Shown here: positions 52,436-64,000 of the stretch, one piece after another
How the letters are laid out: every line of letters begins with the position of its first letter
How positions within the stretch are numbered: position 1 is the stretch's first letter
Origin: Clostridium magnum DSM 2767
GTDB taxonomy: Bacteria; Bacillota; Clostridia; Clostridiales; Clostridiaceae
Assembly: GCF_001623875.1 (NCBI RefSeq)
Contig: NZ_LWAE01000002.1
Span: forward strand, 744,001 to 808,000
Reading direction: 5' to 3'
DNA: 64,000 nucleotides
Notes under the pieces: generated by a model
Told to the model about the DNA's origin: nothing
Databases searched by the model: none
The model's input: only the letters and a program-made list of their open reading frames with translations
Made by a program: the position numbers and the translations under genes

Positions 52436-52952
52436 AACTTAAAAGCTTATCATATTGACAAAGATACTCGTTTAGTAGTTATTCCTGCTTCAGCTGAGGT
52501 ATTCCAGAAGGCAATGAAGCTTGGCTATGTAGATATTTTAATTACCGCAGGACCAACCTTTACATCACCTGGTTGTGGTCCATGCTTAGGAACCCATGCA
52601 GGGTTATTAGCTGTATAACGGCAACAACTTTGGATGTGGATCAAGCCGTGAACATGCACCGATTACTCTAGTAAGTGCAGGTGTAAGTTTAGTGTTAGCT
52701 GATTCCTTTGCTCGTATTTTTTACAGAAATGCAACTAATTTGGCCCTACCTTTAATAGTTTGTCCAGGAATCAGCAAAAAGGTTTCAGAAGGTGATCAAC
52801 TTGAAGTTGACCTAGAAAAAGGGATGGTTATAAATAAAACTACTGGAGAAACTATTGAAGCTGAAAAAATCTCTGAATATATTATGAATATAATAGCAAG
52901 TGGAGGTATTAAGCCTCTATTTAAGAAAATAACTGAAAATATGTATAAGTAA
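52436..52952 (+). pseudogene. Fused leuC-leuD (isopropylmalate dehydratase) relic
   Basis: In one frame [54 protein letters not shown] then stop is the middle-to-late part of the large subunit LeuC, with the iron-sulfur CGPCLG. Two bases later another frame reads [45 protein letters not shown] to a stop at 52952, which is the small subunit LeuD from its active-site loop to the end. The end of leuC and start of leuD have been deleted. No promoter or start remains. A relic of a homo- or isopropylmalate dehydratase pair; leucine synthesis, if present, must rely on another copy. Confidence 0.85.
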
Positions 52953-53148
52953 TAATTCCACAATGGCTTTAGTTTTGGTGATATTTTGAAGGCAAGTAGG
53001 TGAAAGTATATTTGGTATGAACAGTATTTTAGGCATCTAAGAATATTTTTGCACAATCTCTTTTAATTCTGCAAAATATCTGATAATGTTAAATAGTAGG
53101 AACTAGAATTCATTATTATGATTATTAGAGCAACAAGGAGGTATATGT

Positions 53149-53511
53149 ATGAACGAAAGGTTAACTAAAATTGATATTATTACATCTCCAAGTAGATTTG
53201 AAGAATTAAAGGATGCATTAAATGAAATTGGAATTACGGGAATGACTGTTTCTAATGTATTAGGTTGTGGAATGCAAAAGGGTCATAAAGAATATTATAG
53301 GGGAAGAACTGTAGATATTAATTTACTACAAAAGATAAAGGTAGAAATTATAGTTTGCGAAGTACCTGTGGATACTGTGGTGGAAACTGCGAAGAAGGTA
53401 CTGCATACAGGTAAAAGTGGCGACGGAAAGATATTTATTTATGATGTTGCTAATGTTATGCGAATAAGCAATGGAGCAGAGGGAAGAGAGGCCCTTCAGT
53501 ATAAAAAATAG
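53149..53511 (+). CDS. PII-family nitrogen regulatory protein
   Basis: 120 residues, normal for GlnB/GlnK. It has the N-terminal IDIITSPSRFEELKDALNEIGITGMTVSNV and the T-loop GCGMQKGHKEYYRGRTVDINLLQKIKVEIIV, with the Tyr that is modified in some bacteria. The C-terminal ATP-binding HTGKSGDGKIFIYDV is also present. It senses 2-oxoglutarate and ATP/ADP and binds partners such as AmtB. No amt, glnA or nif gene adjoins, which is unusual for a PII gene. RBS AAGGAGGT. Confidence 0.93.
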   Translation: MNERLTKIDIITSPSRFEELKDALNEIGITGMTVSNVLGCGMQKGHKEYYRGRTVDINLLQKIKVEIIVCEVPVDTVVETAKKVLHTGKSGDGKIFIYDVANVMRISNGAEGREALQYKK

Positions 53512-53570
53512 GCTTTGGCAAGCTTAGGCAAATCTTCGAAAGGCCCCCAAGGGTGTGTGAAATAATAAGG

Positions 53571-53627
53571 TATTATAGTATATGAAAGGCACAGATATCA
53601 ATTCTGTGCCTTTCATATACTATAATA
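53571..53627 (+). terminator. Very long perfect hairpin after the PII gene
   Basis: The 25-base arms 53571-53595 and 53603-53627 are exact reverse complements around a 7-base loop (TATCAAT). The T-tract (GATTTTTG) is four bases further on. It can act as a terminator, but the stem is over twice the usual length. Confidence 0.65.
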
Positions 53628-53725
53628 AGATTTTTGAACATCACATCTATATCTATAGCCGTCTAACTGTTGTAAAGGCTAGAGAAAGTTATAATATCTC
53701 TAACTATAACTTTAGAGGGAACTTT

Positions 53726-54502
53726 TTAATTTTTAAGAGCTTTTAGAACCCTGTAAATATCATCTATGTCTTCTGAATTTAGTTTATCAGAGTTGTCTAA
53801 TTTATTTTTTATGTTATTAATAGTTTCGTTCCTATAGGTTGGATTAGTATTTTTCGTTAGAAAAAATGTTGATATGGTACCTGTAAGCATACTTATAAAA
53901 CCTATGCCAACAAGCATAAGAAAACTGGCTAATATTTTGCCCGCTGGAGTAGATGGAGATATGTCACCGTACCCTACTGTTGTAAGTGTAACAAAACTCC
54001 ACCAAAGATCATTTCCATAGGTAATGCCTTCTAAAAAGTGTATACCTATAGTACCGGTAAGTAACATAGTTAAGGTAATCCAAATTGTATAATTAAGATT
54101 ATTAGTTTTTAAAAATTTATCAACATGTTTTCTAAATTTCATTAATAATACTGCAGTTTTAAAAAGTTTTAGAACCATTAGTAATTTTGCTAATTTGAAT
54201 ATATTTATTAATTTCAATAATCTAGCTGTTTGAAACAGTAAATCAAAAGGAAGTATTGCGATTAGATCAATTATATTATGTTTAAAGAAGGTCTTTTTAT
54301 CTTTAGCTAGATATAACCTTATAAAATAGTCTATTGCGAAAATAAGTAAAATTATATTATCCATGATTTCAAATGCATATGTAGTAATTTTAGATAAATT
54401 ATACGAACTGCTGATTATTAGCATAAAAGCAGCTACTATTGATAAAAGAGCCATTAATATATCATATAATATCTTTAAAGTTTCTTTTGTGTACTTAAGC
54501 AT
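53726..54502 (-). CDS. Voltage-gated-type potassium channel
   Basis: About 258 residues, six membrane helices. The pore has the selectivity filter TLTTVGYGDISPSTPAGK. The S4-like segment (ARLLKLINIFKLAKLLMVLKLFK) has few Arg, so voltage sensing may be weak. The cytoplasmic tail is helical (NETINNIKNKLDNSDKL). ATG at 54502 follows GGAGATGATCTA; a longer start at 54538 has no site. It forms a tetrameric K+ channel in the cell membrane. Convergent with the PII gene. Confidence 0.9.
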   Translation of the reverse strand: MLKYTKETLKILYDILMALLSIVAAFMLIISSSYNLSKITTYAFEIMDNIILLIFAIDYFIRLYLAKDKKTFFKHNIIDLIAILPFDLLFQTARLLKLINIFKLAKLLMVLKLFKTAVLLMKFRKHVDKFLKTNNLNYTIWITLTMLLTGTIGIHFLEGITYGNDLWWSFVTLTTVGYGDISPSTPAGKILASFLMLVGIGFISMLTGTISTFFLTKNTNPTYRNETINNIKNKLDNSDKLNSEDIDDIYRVLKALKN

Positions 54503-54604
54503 TAGATCATCTCCTACTGATAGCAGTTTGTTTTTCAAATCCAGATAAAAGTAATAAAACTAAAGCACCGCTAAAGTTTTCAGAACTCCAAAAACTATAA
54601 CAAG

Positions 54605-54663
54605 AACATTCATTCTACAAATAACAAAAAAATCCTTTTTTTTGTTATTTGTAGAATGAATGT
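54605..54663. repeat. 28-bp perfect inverted repeat with 4-base loop
   Basis: Arms 54605-54632 and 54636-54663 are complementary around a loop of about 3-4 bases, with an A7/T8 centre. It sits between the divergent channel and SGNH hydrolase genes, where no terminator is expected. It may be a MITE-like element or a small structured RNA. No coding frame of note in the 320-base gap. Confidence 0.6.
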
Positions 54664-54823
54664 TGATGTCTTTATAAGAAGATATATCCATCGAAATATT
54701 CGATCTAAGTTAAGGTTCGGTTATGGTTATCTACAACTGTTTAAGATAAATGGAGGATTATATACAACCCTGTAGAATATTATCTAGTAAAGAAAATAAA
54801 TACAGTTTATACAGGAGACAAGC

Positions 54824-55609
54824 ATGAAAAAAACAAGAAGGGCAAAAAAGAAAAAAAGGATAAAAAGGAAAACAACTTTAATATTAATTATTGTGATTGT
54901 ATTATTCAGTCAATCAATTTGTGTTGATTTAGAAAAGTCGAATAAAGTTGATACTGTTACTTCAAAAGTATTAGAAAAAAATGAAGCTGTTAAAGCTCAA
55001 TTAGATAGTATAAATTTAAGGAAAGATATCTATAGCGAGTATTATATAAATAAAGTAACAAGCTTTATGGCTTCAGATAGTGGTAAAGGAAAAATAGTAT
55101 TCTTAGGGGATAGTTTGACTGATATATGTGATTGGAGTGAATTATTAAATAATAATGACATAATAAATAGAGGAATTAGTCTTGATACTACAGATGGTGT
55201 TCTAAATAGACTAGTTGAAGTTACAAGGCTTAATCCCAAAAAGGTCTTTATTATGATAGGAATAAATGATATCGGAAAAGGACGAAGTACTAGGAGTATA
55301 ATATATAATTATAAAAAAATACTGGATTTTATAAAGGAAAACTCCAAATCAACTACAATATACGTTCAGAGTCTACTTCCTATAAATAAGGATATATTGA
55401 AAACTACCACAAAGAATGAGGATATAATAAATCTAAATAAGGAGCTAGTTAAACTTTGTAATAGTTATGAAGTTAAATATATAGATTTATATCCTCTATT
55501 TGTGGTAGACAATAATAAACTTAACCCTGAATATACTGTTGGTGGGTTACATGTAAATGGTAAAGGGTATATTGTCTGGAAAAGAGCTATTGAGCAGTAC
55601 TGTAATTAA
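54824..55609 (+). CDS. SGNH/GDSL-family hydrolase, membrane-anchored or secreted
   Basis: 261 residues. A very basic N-terminus (MKKTRRAKKKKRIKRK) leads into one hydrophobic helix (TLILIIVIVLFSQSICV), a signal anchor. The hydrolase domain has all four SGNH blocks: FLGDSLTD (nucleophile Ser), NRGISLDTT (Gly), MIGINDIGKG (Asn) and GGLHVNGKGY (His). It likely deacetylates or de-esterifies a wall polysaccharide or lipid outside the membrane. RBS AGGAGA. A terminator follows. Confidence 0.88.
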   Translation: MKKTRRAKKKKRIKRKTTLILIIVIVLFSQSICVDLEKSNKVDTVTSKVLEKNEAVKAQLDSINLRKDIYSEYYINKVTSFMASDSGKGKIVFLGDSLTDICDWSELLNNNDIINRGISLDTTDGVLNRLVEVTRLNPKKVFIMIGINDIGKGRSTRSIIYNYKKILDFIKENSKSTTIYVQSLLPINKDILKTTTKNEDIINLNKELVKLCNSYEVKYIDLYPLFVVDNNKLNPEYTVGGLHVNGKGYIVWKRAIEQYCN

Positions 55610-55638
55610 TCAATTAGCTTGAATTTGATATTGATTGT

Positions 55639-55695
55639 GCAGCATATAAAAGAAATCTCTGTGTTATTAACGTAGAGGTTTCTTTTATATGTTGC
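55639..55695 (+). terminator. Terminator after the SGNH hydrolase gene
   Basis: GCATATAAAAGAAA..CTCT and AGAG..TTTCTTTTATATG form a long stem with one mismatch, loop around GTGTTATTAACGT. Confidence 0.75.
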
Positions 55696-55871
55696 AAATA
55701 TGTGCGGATAACTATGTTTAATGTTTTTTTGTGAAAGTGAATCTATACTAGGTAATATGAAAAAGGTTCAAAGTAAATTGTGACTAATGCAGATTAGCAA
55801 AGAAATGGTACAGTAGCTCTAACTGTACTAGTATTATTGATAAAATTATCTTAAATAGCGGGAAATACCTA

Positions 55872-55900
55872 TTGATACAGATGCAAAAATGGTATATAAT
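55872..55900 (+). promoter_or_regulatory. Sigma-A promoter of the small gene at 55945
   Basis: TTGATA at 55872-55877, exactly 17 bases, TATAAT at 55895-55900. A short dyad GTACAGT/ACTGTAC lies at about 55809-55831, 40 bases upstream, and could be an operator. Confidence 0.75.
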
Positions 55901-55944
55901 AGGCTTATAAGATACAGGATATATCAAAAGGAGAAATTAAGAAA

Positions 55945-56223
55945 ATGAGTAATAAAACTATGTCAATAAACGAAAATAAATTAGTTGAAGATAGATTAGA
56001 ATTAAATTTTAAAGATGCTATAAATTATTTTAAGGCTTCGGTTAAGGGTGTTATAAGTGCAATTATAAATGATGATACTAATAATATAATAATACTAAAA
56101 AACAATGAGAAGCTTGAGATTAAAGACTTATCGATTTTTAAGATAGAGTTTATAAGAGATGTTGAAAATTGTATTCTTGCTAAAGTAAAGTACTGCGCAT
56201 CTGAAAAAAATTCAATTGCGTAG
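55945..56223 (+). CDS. Small hypothetical protein, 92 residues
   Basis: The protein is soluble and starts MSNKTMSINENKLVEDRLEL. Residues 18-80 alternate strands and a helix (FKDAINYFKASVKGVISAIINDDTNNIIILKNNEKLEIKDLSIFKIEFI in outline), like a small SH3-type or PilZ-like barrel, but no motif is diagnostic. It has a good promoter (55872) and an AAAAGGAG site 11 bases upstream, so it is expressed. No operon partner. Function unknown. Confidence 0.65.
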   Translation: MSNKTMSINENKLVEDRLELNFKDAINYFKASVKGVISAIINDDTNNIIILKNNEKLEIKDLSIFKIEFIRDVENCILAKVKYCASEKNSIA

Positions 56224-56287
56224 TTAGATATTAAATAAAATAGTTTAATATGCATGTAATGTAAAGGTATCCAATTTAATTATCTAT

Positions 56288-56339
56288 TTTAAGGGTAAAG
56301 TTTAAGGCCCCAGTTTAAGGGTAAAGTTTAAGGCCCCAG
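56288..56339. repeat. Two tandem copies of a 26-base unit
   Basis: The unit (TTTAAGGGTAAAG followed by TTTAAGGCCCCAG) occurs twice without spacer. The GGCCCC core is GC-rich against its surroundings, suggesting foreign or relic DNA. Confidence 0.8.
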
Positions 56340-56524
56340 TCACAGCCGCACCAGAGCAACTTCCTACTATAGCTACTGCTCCTCTTGCTAGAATTTTAGC
56401 CGTTTTAAATGATTCTTTAATCTTGAGTGCTTTATTCATAGTTGAATGGACAGGCTCAGGCAGTAGAAAGTTCGAGGTGCGCTCTCGCTATAAAGGTCTG
56501 TCCCCATGGTATCAATCTCTAGTT
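56340..56524. other. Non-coding stretch with a minus-strand gene scrap
   Basis: On the minus strand 56439-56302 reads as a 45-codon frame (starts MNKALKIKESFKTAKILARG) with no ribosome binding site, running into the tandem repeat. It looks like a broken gene end of unknown identity. The base composition is less AT-rich than the surroundings. Confidence 0.35.
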
Positions 56525-56665
56525 TTTGTTTGTCCGATGACTACCCGCTCTAATACTCCCGCTTCTCAAAGCGTACGTTGCGAGTGGCTAAGTCCCTGGA
56601 TTCGTTCAGCTAAGAATTAGGTGGAGCTTGAAACTCCACCTAATTCAAGTCTCCACTTCATTACC
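56525..56665. repeat. Dispersed structured repeat, copy B
   Basis: It shares TTTGTCCGATGACTACC, the GTACGTTGCGAG..ATTCGTTCA..CTAAGAAT block and the ATTCAAGTCTCCACTTCATT end with copy A at 12084-12345. The inner stem is shorter here (AATTAGGTGGAG / CTCCACCTAATT, nearly perfect). The paired bases differ between copies while pairing is kept, which points to selection for, or origin as, a folded RNA or a mobile-element end. Confidence 0.65.
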
Positions 56666-56860
56666 GGTAAACTAAGTCAGGTGTGTCACCATGTGAATTA
56701 TTGAGTATGTGGAAGTATAATTATATAATAATAGAGTATTATATAATTAAAGGGTATATTAATAATTTTTGATATCTGTACACATGGTAAGATACTACTT
56801 ATCGCTTCAAGAGGTGACAAATACAAACAACAATGGTTGATCAAAAAATATATATAATGA

Positions 56861-56936
<76 letters not shown>

Positions 56937-57040
56937 AAAATATTGACAACGAATAAGTTTGTTTGATATTATGTGTAAGCTGTTAAGAACATCGTATAAT
57001 AATGTAGTATGGTGTGAGTAACTTGGTAACAATTTACTAA

Positions 57041-57069
57041 TTGACAGACAAGCACAGAGATGATAAGAT
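57041..57069 (+). promoter_or_regulatory. rRNA operon promoter P1
   Basis: TTGACA at 57041-57046, 17-base spacer, TAAGAT at 57064-57069. It is part of an 87-base unit duplicated at 57128. Upstream, TTGACA at 56943 with TATTAT 18 bases on is a weaker third candidate. Confidence 0.8.
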
Positions 57070-57127
57070 GTAAATCCGGTCGCAGTTAGCGATCAGATAC
57101 ATCGGTTAACTGGTAACAAATTACTAG

Positions 57128-57156
57128 TTGACGAGCTGAGACAAGGATGGTAAGAT
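57128..57156 (+). promoter_or_regulatory. rRNA operon promoter P2 (duplicate of P1)
   Basis: TTGACG at 57128-57133, 17-base spacer, TAAGAT at 57151-57156. The sequence around it (TGGTAACAA.TTACTA.TTGAC.. and TAAGAT.TAAATCC.GTCG) matches P1 at the same spacing, so the two arose by duplication. Confidence 0.8.
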
Positions 57157-57191
57157 ATAAATCCAGTCGTAAATAAGCGACATGATCCTTG

Positions 57192-57206
57192 AAAATTAAA
57201 CAGAGG
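57192..57206 (+). other. 5' strand of the 16S processing stem
   Basis: AAAATTAAACAGAGG here is the exact complement of CCTCTGTTTAATTTT at 59003-59017, so the transcript can form the stalk that RNase III cuts to release pre-16S rRNA. Confidence 0.75.
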
Positions 57207-57444
57207 TAAAAAGCCTAAATGGCTTTTTACGGGTAAAGTTGTGAATCGATGACAATCGATGAATAAATTTACACCGTGCAATGAAAGTCAAAATGACTTT
57301 TATTAAATAAACTAAACCAGCAATTCTTTAAACTACTATATATTATATAGTTAAGGAAGTTAAACACTAACGTGTTTAACTAAGCGACCATCACAAAATC
57401 AAAGATTTTGGATGTCTGCTTAACTAATGAGCATTCAAACTTTT
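57207..57444. other. 16S leader with palindromic inserts
   Basis: The leader between promoter P2 and 16S holds several short palindromes: AAAAAGCC..GGCTTTTT at about 57211, ATCGATGACAATCGAT at 57245, AGTTAAACACTAACGTGTTTAACT at about 57358 and AAAATC..GATTTT near 57396. The first two share CCTAAATGGC and ACGGGYAAAG with the inserts in repeat copy A at 12260. No gene. Confidence 0.55.
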
Positions 57445-58962
<1,518 letters not shown>

Positions 58963-59002
58963 ATACAGACAGGTAATGCTGTCTGAAAGACTGGTTGTTT
59001 AG

Positions 59003-59017
59003 CCTCTGTTTAATTTT
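59003..59017 (+). other. 3' strand of the 16S processing stem
   Basis: CCTCTGTTTAATTTT pairs with 57192-57206; together they enclose the whole 16S gene. Confidence 0.75.
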
Positions 59018-59075
59018 GAAGAATTATTATGTATCGACTAGATATGCCGGTATGTTTAAGTGAATCTTCAAAAAT

Positions 59076-59151
59076 GGGGGTATAGCTCAGCTGGGAGAGC
59101 ACCTGCCTTGCACGCAGGGGGTCAAGGGTTCGAATCCCTTTATCTCCACCA
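59076..59151 (+). tRNA. tRNA-Ala (UGC)
   Basis: A 76-base cloverleaf: GGGGGTA acceptor, TAGCTCAGCTGGGAGAGCA D-arm, anticodon loop CTTGCAC with TGC, T-arm AGGGTTCGAATCCCT, encoded CCA. It lies in the 16S-23S spacer, the usual place for tRNA-Ala or tRNA-Ile. Confidence 0.96.
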
Positions 59152-59155
59152 TTTG

Positions 59156-59176
59156 TTCTTTGAAAATTGCACAGTG
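59156..59176 (+). other. 5' strand of the 23S processing stem
   Basis: This 21-base stretch, containing TGAAAATTGCACAGTG, is complementary at 20 of 21 positions to 62428-62448, forming the RNase III stalk of pre-23S rRNA. Confidence 0.78.
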
Positions 59177-59413
59177 AAGAATCGTTAAACAATCGCAATT
59201 GTTTAACAAATAAAAGTAAAGCTAAAGGTAAATTACTTATACGAAAGTATATTTAACACCTTTGTAACTTTAAAGATTGAAACTAGAAAATTGATAGTAA
59301 TGAGCAATTCGAGGAAAGGCTTGAATGAGGAGCGGAATTTACTGACTGGTAAATGAGCACCGCAATGAAAGACTTGACGAAGAAGTACGAAGTTAATAGC
59401 AATTTTTGGTATA
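59177..59413. other. Spacer between tRNA-Ala and 23S
   Basis: About 237 bases of rRNA spacer. CGTTAAACAATCGCAATTGTTTAAC at about 59193 is a short palindrome. No gene. Confidence 0.6.
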
Positions 59414-62319
<2,906 letters not shown>

Positions 62320-62580
62320 AGAATAGTTAACAGTGTAGAGTTGAGAATTAAGAGTTAATGATGATTTTCACTAGCGTGAAAATCTAAAATTTAATTAATT
62401 GAACTCTATAATAAAAGCGATACTTAGCACTGTGCAATTTTCAGAGAATAATATTCTCATAGAGTTAATAATTTATTGTGTATAAAGTTATTAGTTAATA
62501 TAATTAACGTTTTTTCGACGCTAGGAGAAAAAACAACCATAACTCTTAGCTATTAATTCTTAACTCTCAACTAAATAAAA
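62320..62580. other. 23S-5S spacer with processing strand and inverted repeats
   Basis: The 3' strand of the 23S processing stem is at 62428-62448. A GTTGAGAATTAAGAGTTAA segment at about 62339-62359 recurs in inverted form at about 62541-62572 (TTAATTCTTAACTCTCAAC), and GATTTTCAC..GTGAAAATC forms a palindrome at about 62362-62384. No gene. Confidence 0.6.
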
Positions 62581-62697
62581 TCTGGTGATTATGACGTAAA
62601 GGTAACACCCGTTCCCATTCCGAACACGAAGGTTAAGCTTTACAGTGCTGATGGTACTGCACGGGAGACTGTGTGGAAGAGTAAGTCGTCGCCAGGT
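62581..62697 (+). rRNA. rrf: 5S ribosomal RNA
   Basis: About 117 bases. The ends TCTGGTGA and TCGCCAGG pair as helix I. The conserved core CACCCGTTCCCATTCCGAACACG and the GATGGTACTGCACGGGAGACTGTG arm are present. Confidence 0.95.
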
Positions 62698-62702
62698 AAT
62701 TA

Positions 62703-62793
62703 AAAAAGCTCCGCTTTTTCAGCGAACATTGAATTTAGTCCTAAAAAAAGCACGAAATATTTCAGCATTTTATGAAATACTTCGTGCTTTTTT
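62703..62793 (+). terminator. Double terminator of the rRNA operon
   Basis: First AAAAAGC-TCC-GCTTTTT at 62703-62719. Then a longer stem at 62743-62793 (AAAAAAGCACGAA..TATTTCA / TGAAATA..TTCGTGCTTTTTT) with a T-rich tail. Confidence 0.9.
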
Positions 62794-62816
62794 CTTTTTT
62801 ATGTGCCCCTTAAAGC

Positions 62817-64000
62817 TTACTGCTCCGTTAGGAGCTTTATGATTCGCTTGATGTTAACAGTAAATATCGTAAGTGCTCCTTGCATCTGCATGCCAATTAA
62901 GCCCGACGATACTGCTACATCATAGCCGGGCTGATGCTTGAGTTCACTATTTTTAGCTTCAATCATATATCTTTCTCTTGCTCGTTGCTTAAAATATTCA
63001 GTTTCTTGAAAAGCCATCTGCTCTTTATGAATATCCGATTTTATAGATACAGAATAGGTTTTAGATTTGGAACCTTCTTTGTAGCAACCACCTCGTTGTG
63101 AGCAATACTTACATTTTTTAACATCAAAGTAGTACGTAGTAACTTGATTTTTACTTTGGCCTTTCTTGCCCTATCGGGCTTTTCTTATAGCCATATGCCC
63201 GGCAGGGCAAACAAACATCCCAGCATCCTTGTTGAATTGGAATTCATCCTCTTTCTTACGACTTCCACACGAAACCATTGGATTAAGCTTTGAAATTAGT
63301 ATTATTTCATTTTCTTTTGCATACTCTAAATTTCCTTTTTCTGAATAAGCAGTATCACCAATTATCTCATCAACTATTATACCTGCTTCTTGACTCTTTT
63401 CGATCAAGCTTTGAAGTTCCTTACCATCAGTTTTTTCTCCTGTTGTAATGACATTATCTGTGATGATACGTTCTTCACTCATTACAATGTGTGTTTTATA
63501 TCCAAAGAATGAGGAATCCTCTGTCTTATGCCCTATACGGGCGTCCTCGTCCGTTGAGAGCGTTAAATTCTCAAGATCATCTTCAATAGCCTCATTCAAA
63601 TAATTGAGTCGTTGTTTAACCTTTTCATATACTGCTAGCTCAGGTGTAGATTCCACAACATTTACTAAGTCTTTACAATATTCAATAATCTCCTCAAGTT
63701 TATCGCTTGTTATTTTTTGGGAAAATTTTTCTTTCATTTCACTATTGATTGTGTAAATCTCTTTTCTTAAGGATTTTGCTCGTTCCAGTAAAACCTCTTG
63801 AGCAGACTTCTGGTTATATCTTGCCTTAGTATGTGTGGCATTAACAATAAGAGTTTTGCTTATCAAAACTCCCTTAGCAATAGCGATTTCTACTGTTTTC
63901 TTGATTAATAAGTCTAGTAAGTTCGTATCTTTTAAACGTAGCTTTCTAAACTTGGTTAATGTGCTAGGGTGAATCAAATTAACTTCATCTGGTGCTAAGT
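62817..64000 (-). pseudogene. IS1182-family transposase with amber stop, 5' end outside window
   Basis: The minus-strand frame is open from the window edge (LAPDEVNLIHPSTLTKFRKLRL) through ITDNVITTGEKTDGKELQSLI and IGDTAYSEKGNLEYAKE to CPAGHMAIRKAR, then meets TAG at 63173-63171. The same frame then continues with GKKGQSKNQVTTYYFDVKKCKYCSQRGGC, ARERYMIEAKNSELKHQPGYD and ends at 62817. Removing the stop (CAG to TAG would do it) restores a normal IS1182/DDE transposase C-terminus including its Cys cluster and the ...IEAKN-ELKH segment. The copy is thus very recently dead or needs read-through. Confidence 0.88.

Noticed and set aside
56288..56339. CRISPR-like repeat.
   Set aside because: Two tandem units without spacers and no cas genes; no CRISPR array was seen anywhere in the window.
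56423..56620. 65-residue plus-strand frame.
   Set aside because: It runs through copy B of the structured repeat, lacks a ribosome binding site and matches no protein pattern.

Overview
The window is chromosomal DNA of a low-GC, spore-forming Firmicute, most likely a Clostridium in the broad sense. The evidence is the strong AT bias, the AGGAGG-type ribosome binding sites with frequent GTG and TTG starts, a GerA-type spore germination operon, a CWB2 cell-wall-binding protein, PspA, RNase J, MalQ and a clostridial-looking 16S-tRNA-23S-5S operon. No gene points to a particular species.

Layout. 1-2.9 kb: a four-gene module that matches the Pseudomonas SiaABCD order (PP2C phosphatase, kinase, SiaC-type target, diguanylate cyclase), cut at its 5' end by the window edge. 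3-12 kb: an OppD-like protein without a P-loop, a secreted YcdB/SLH-like protein, MalQ, PspA, and an NrtA/SsuA-type ABC importer on the minus strand. 12-23 kb: RNase J, a small kinase-like protein, an AI-2E-family permease, an M50 protease / nucleotidyltransferase / CCA-enzyme cluster, then a variant purine riboswitch leading into a COG2509 flavoprotein, followed by a secreted protein and purine nucleoside phosphorylase. 23-33 kb: a PAS-PAS-GGDEF protein, acetyltransferases, a CWB2 surface protein, a DUF2156 protein, a secreted glucuronyl-epimerase-like protein and a CHASE4-GGDEF-HD-GYP protein. 33-38.7 kb: a germination operon with gerB-type, small, gerA, gerC, small and second gerB-type genes.

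38.7-46.6 kb is a patch of decay around one intact catabolic cluster. A deleted group II intron, an amino-acid permease pseudogene, a sugar-symporter relic and a MarR relic flank a DeoR regulator, a PdxA2-like dehydrogenase, a DUF1537 kinase and a GntP permease. This set is the logic of D-threonate/D-erythronate use. 46.7-56.2 kb: a MerR regulator with a recognisable 19-bp-spacer promoter, a 7TMR-DISM diguanylate cyclase, a His/Cys-rich protein with its own promoter carrying six 11-bp phased repeats, a two-component system whose kinase has a His-rich N-terminus, a fused leuCD relic, a PII protein, a potassium channel, an SGNH hydrolase and a small unknown protein.

56.3-62.8 kb: dispersed-repeat material, initiator tRNA, duplicated rRNA promoters, 16S, tRNA-Ala, 23S and 5S, with processing stems visible around both large rRNAs. 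The window ends in an IS1182-type transposase gene carrying an amber stop.

Themes: four GGDEF proteins, one also HD-GYP, imply heavy cyclic-di-GMP signalling. The three points I consider most open are the Sia-type module in a Clostridium, the purine riboswitch variant whose geometry suggests an ON switch before a flavoprotein, and the His-rich protein plus His-rich kinase unit. Everything here was read by eye; no database search, alignment or folding program was run.
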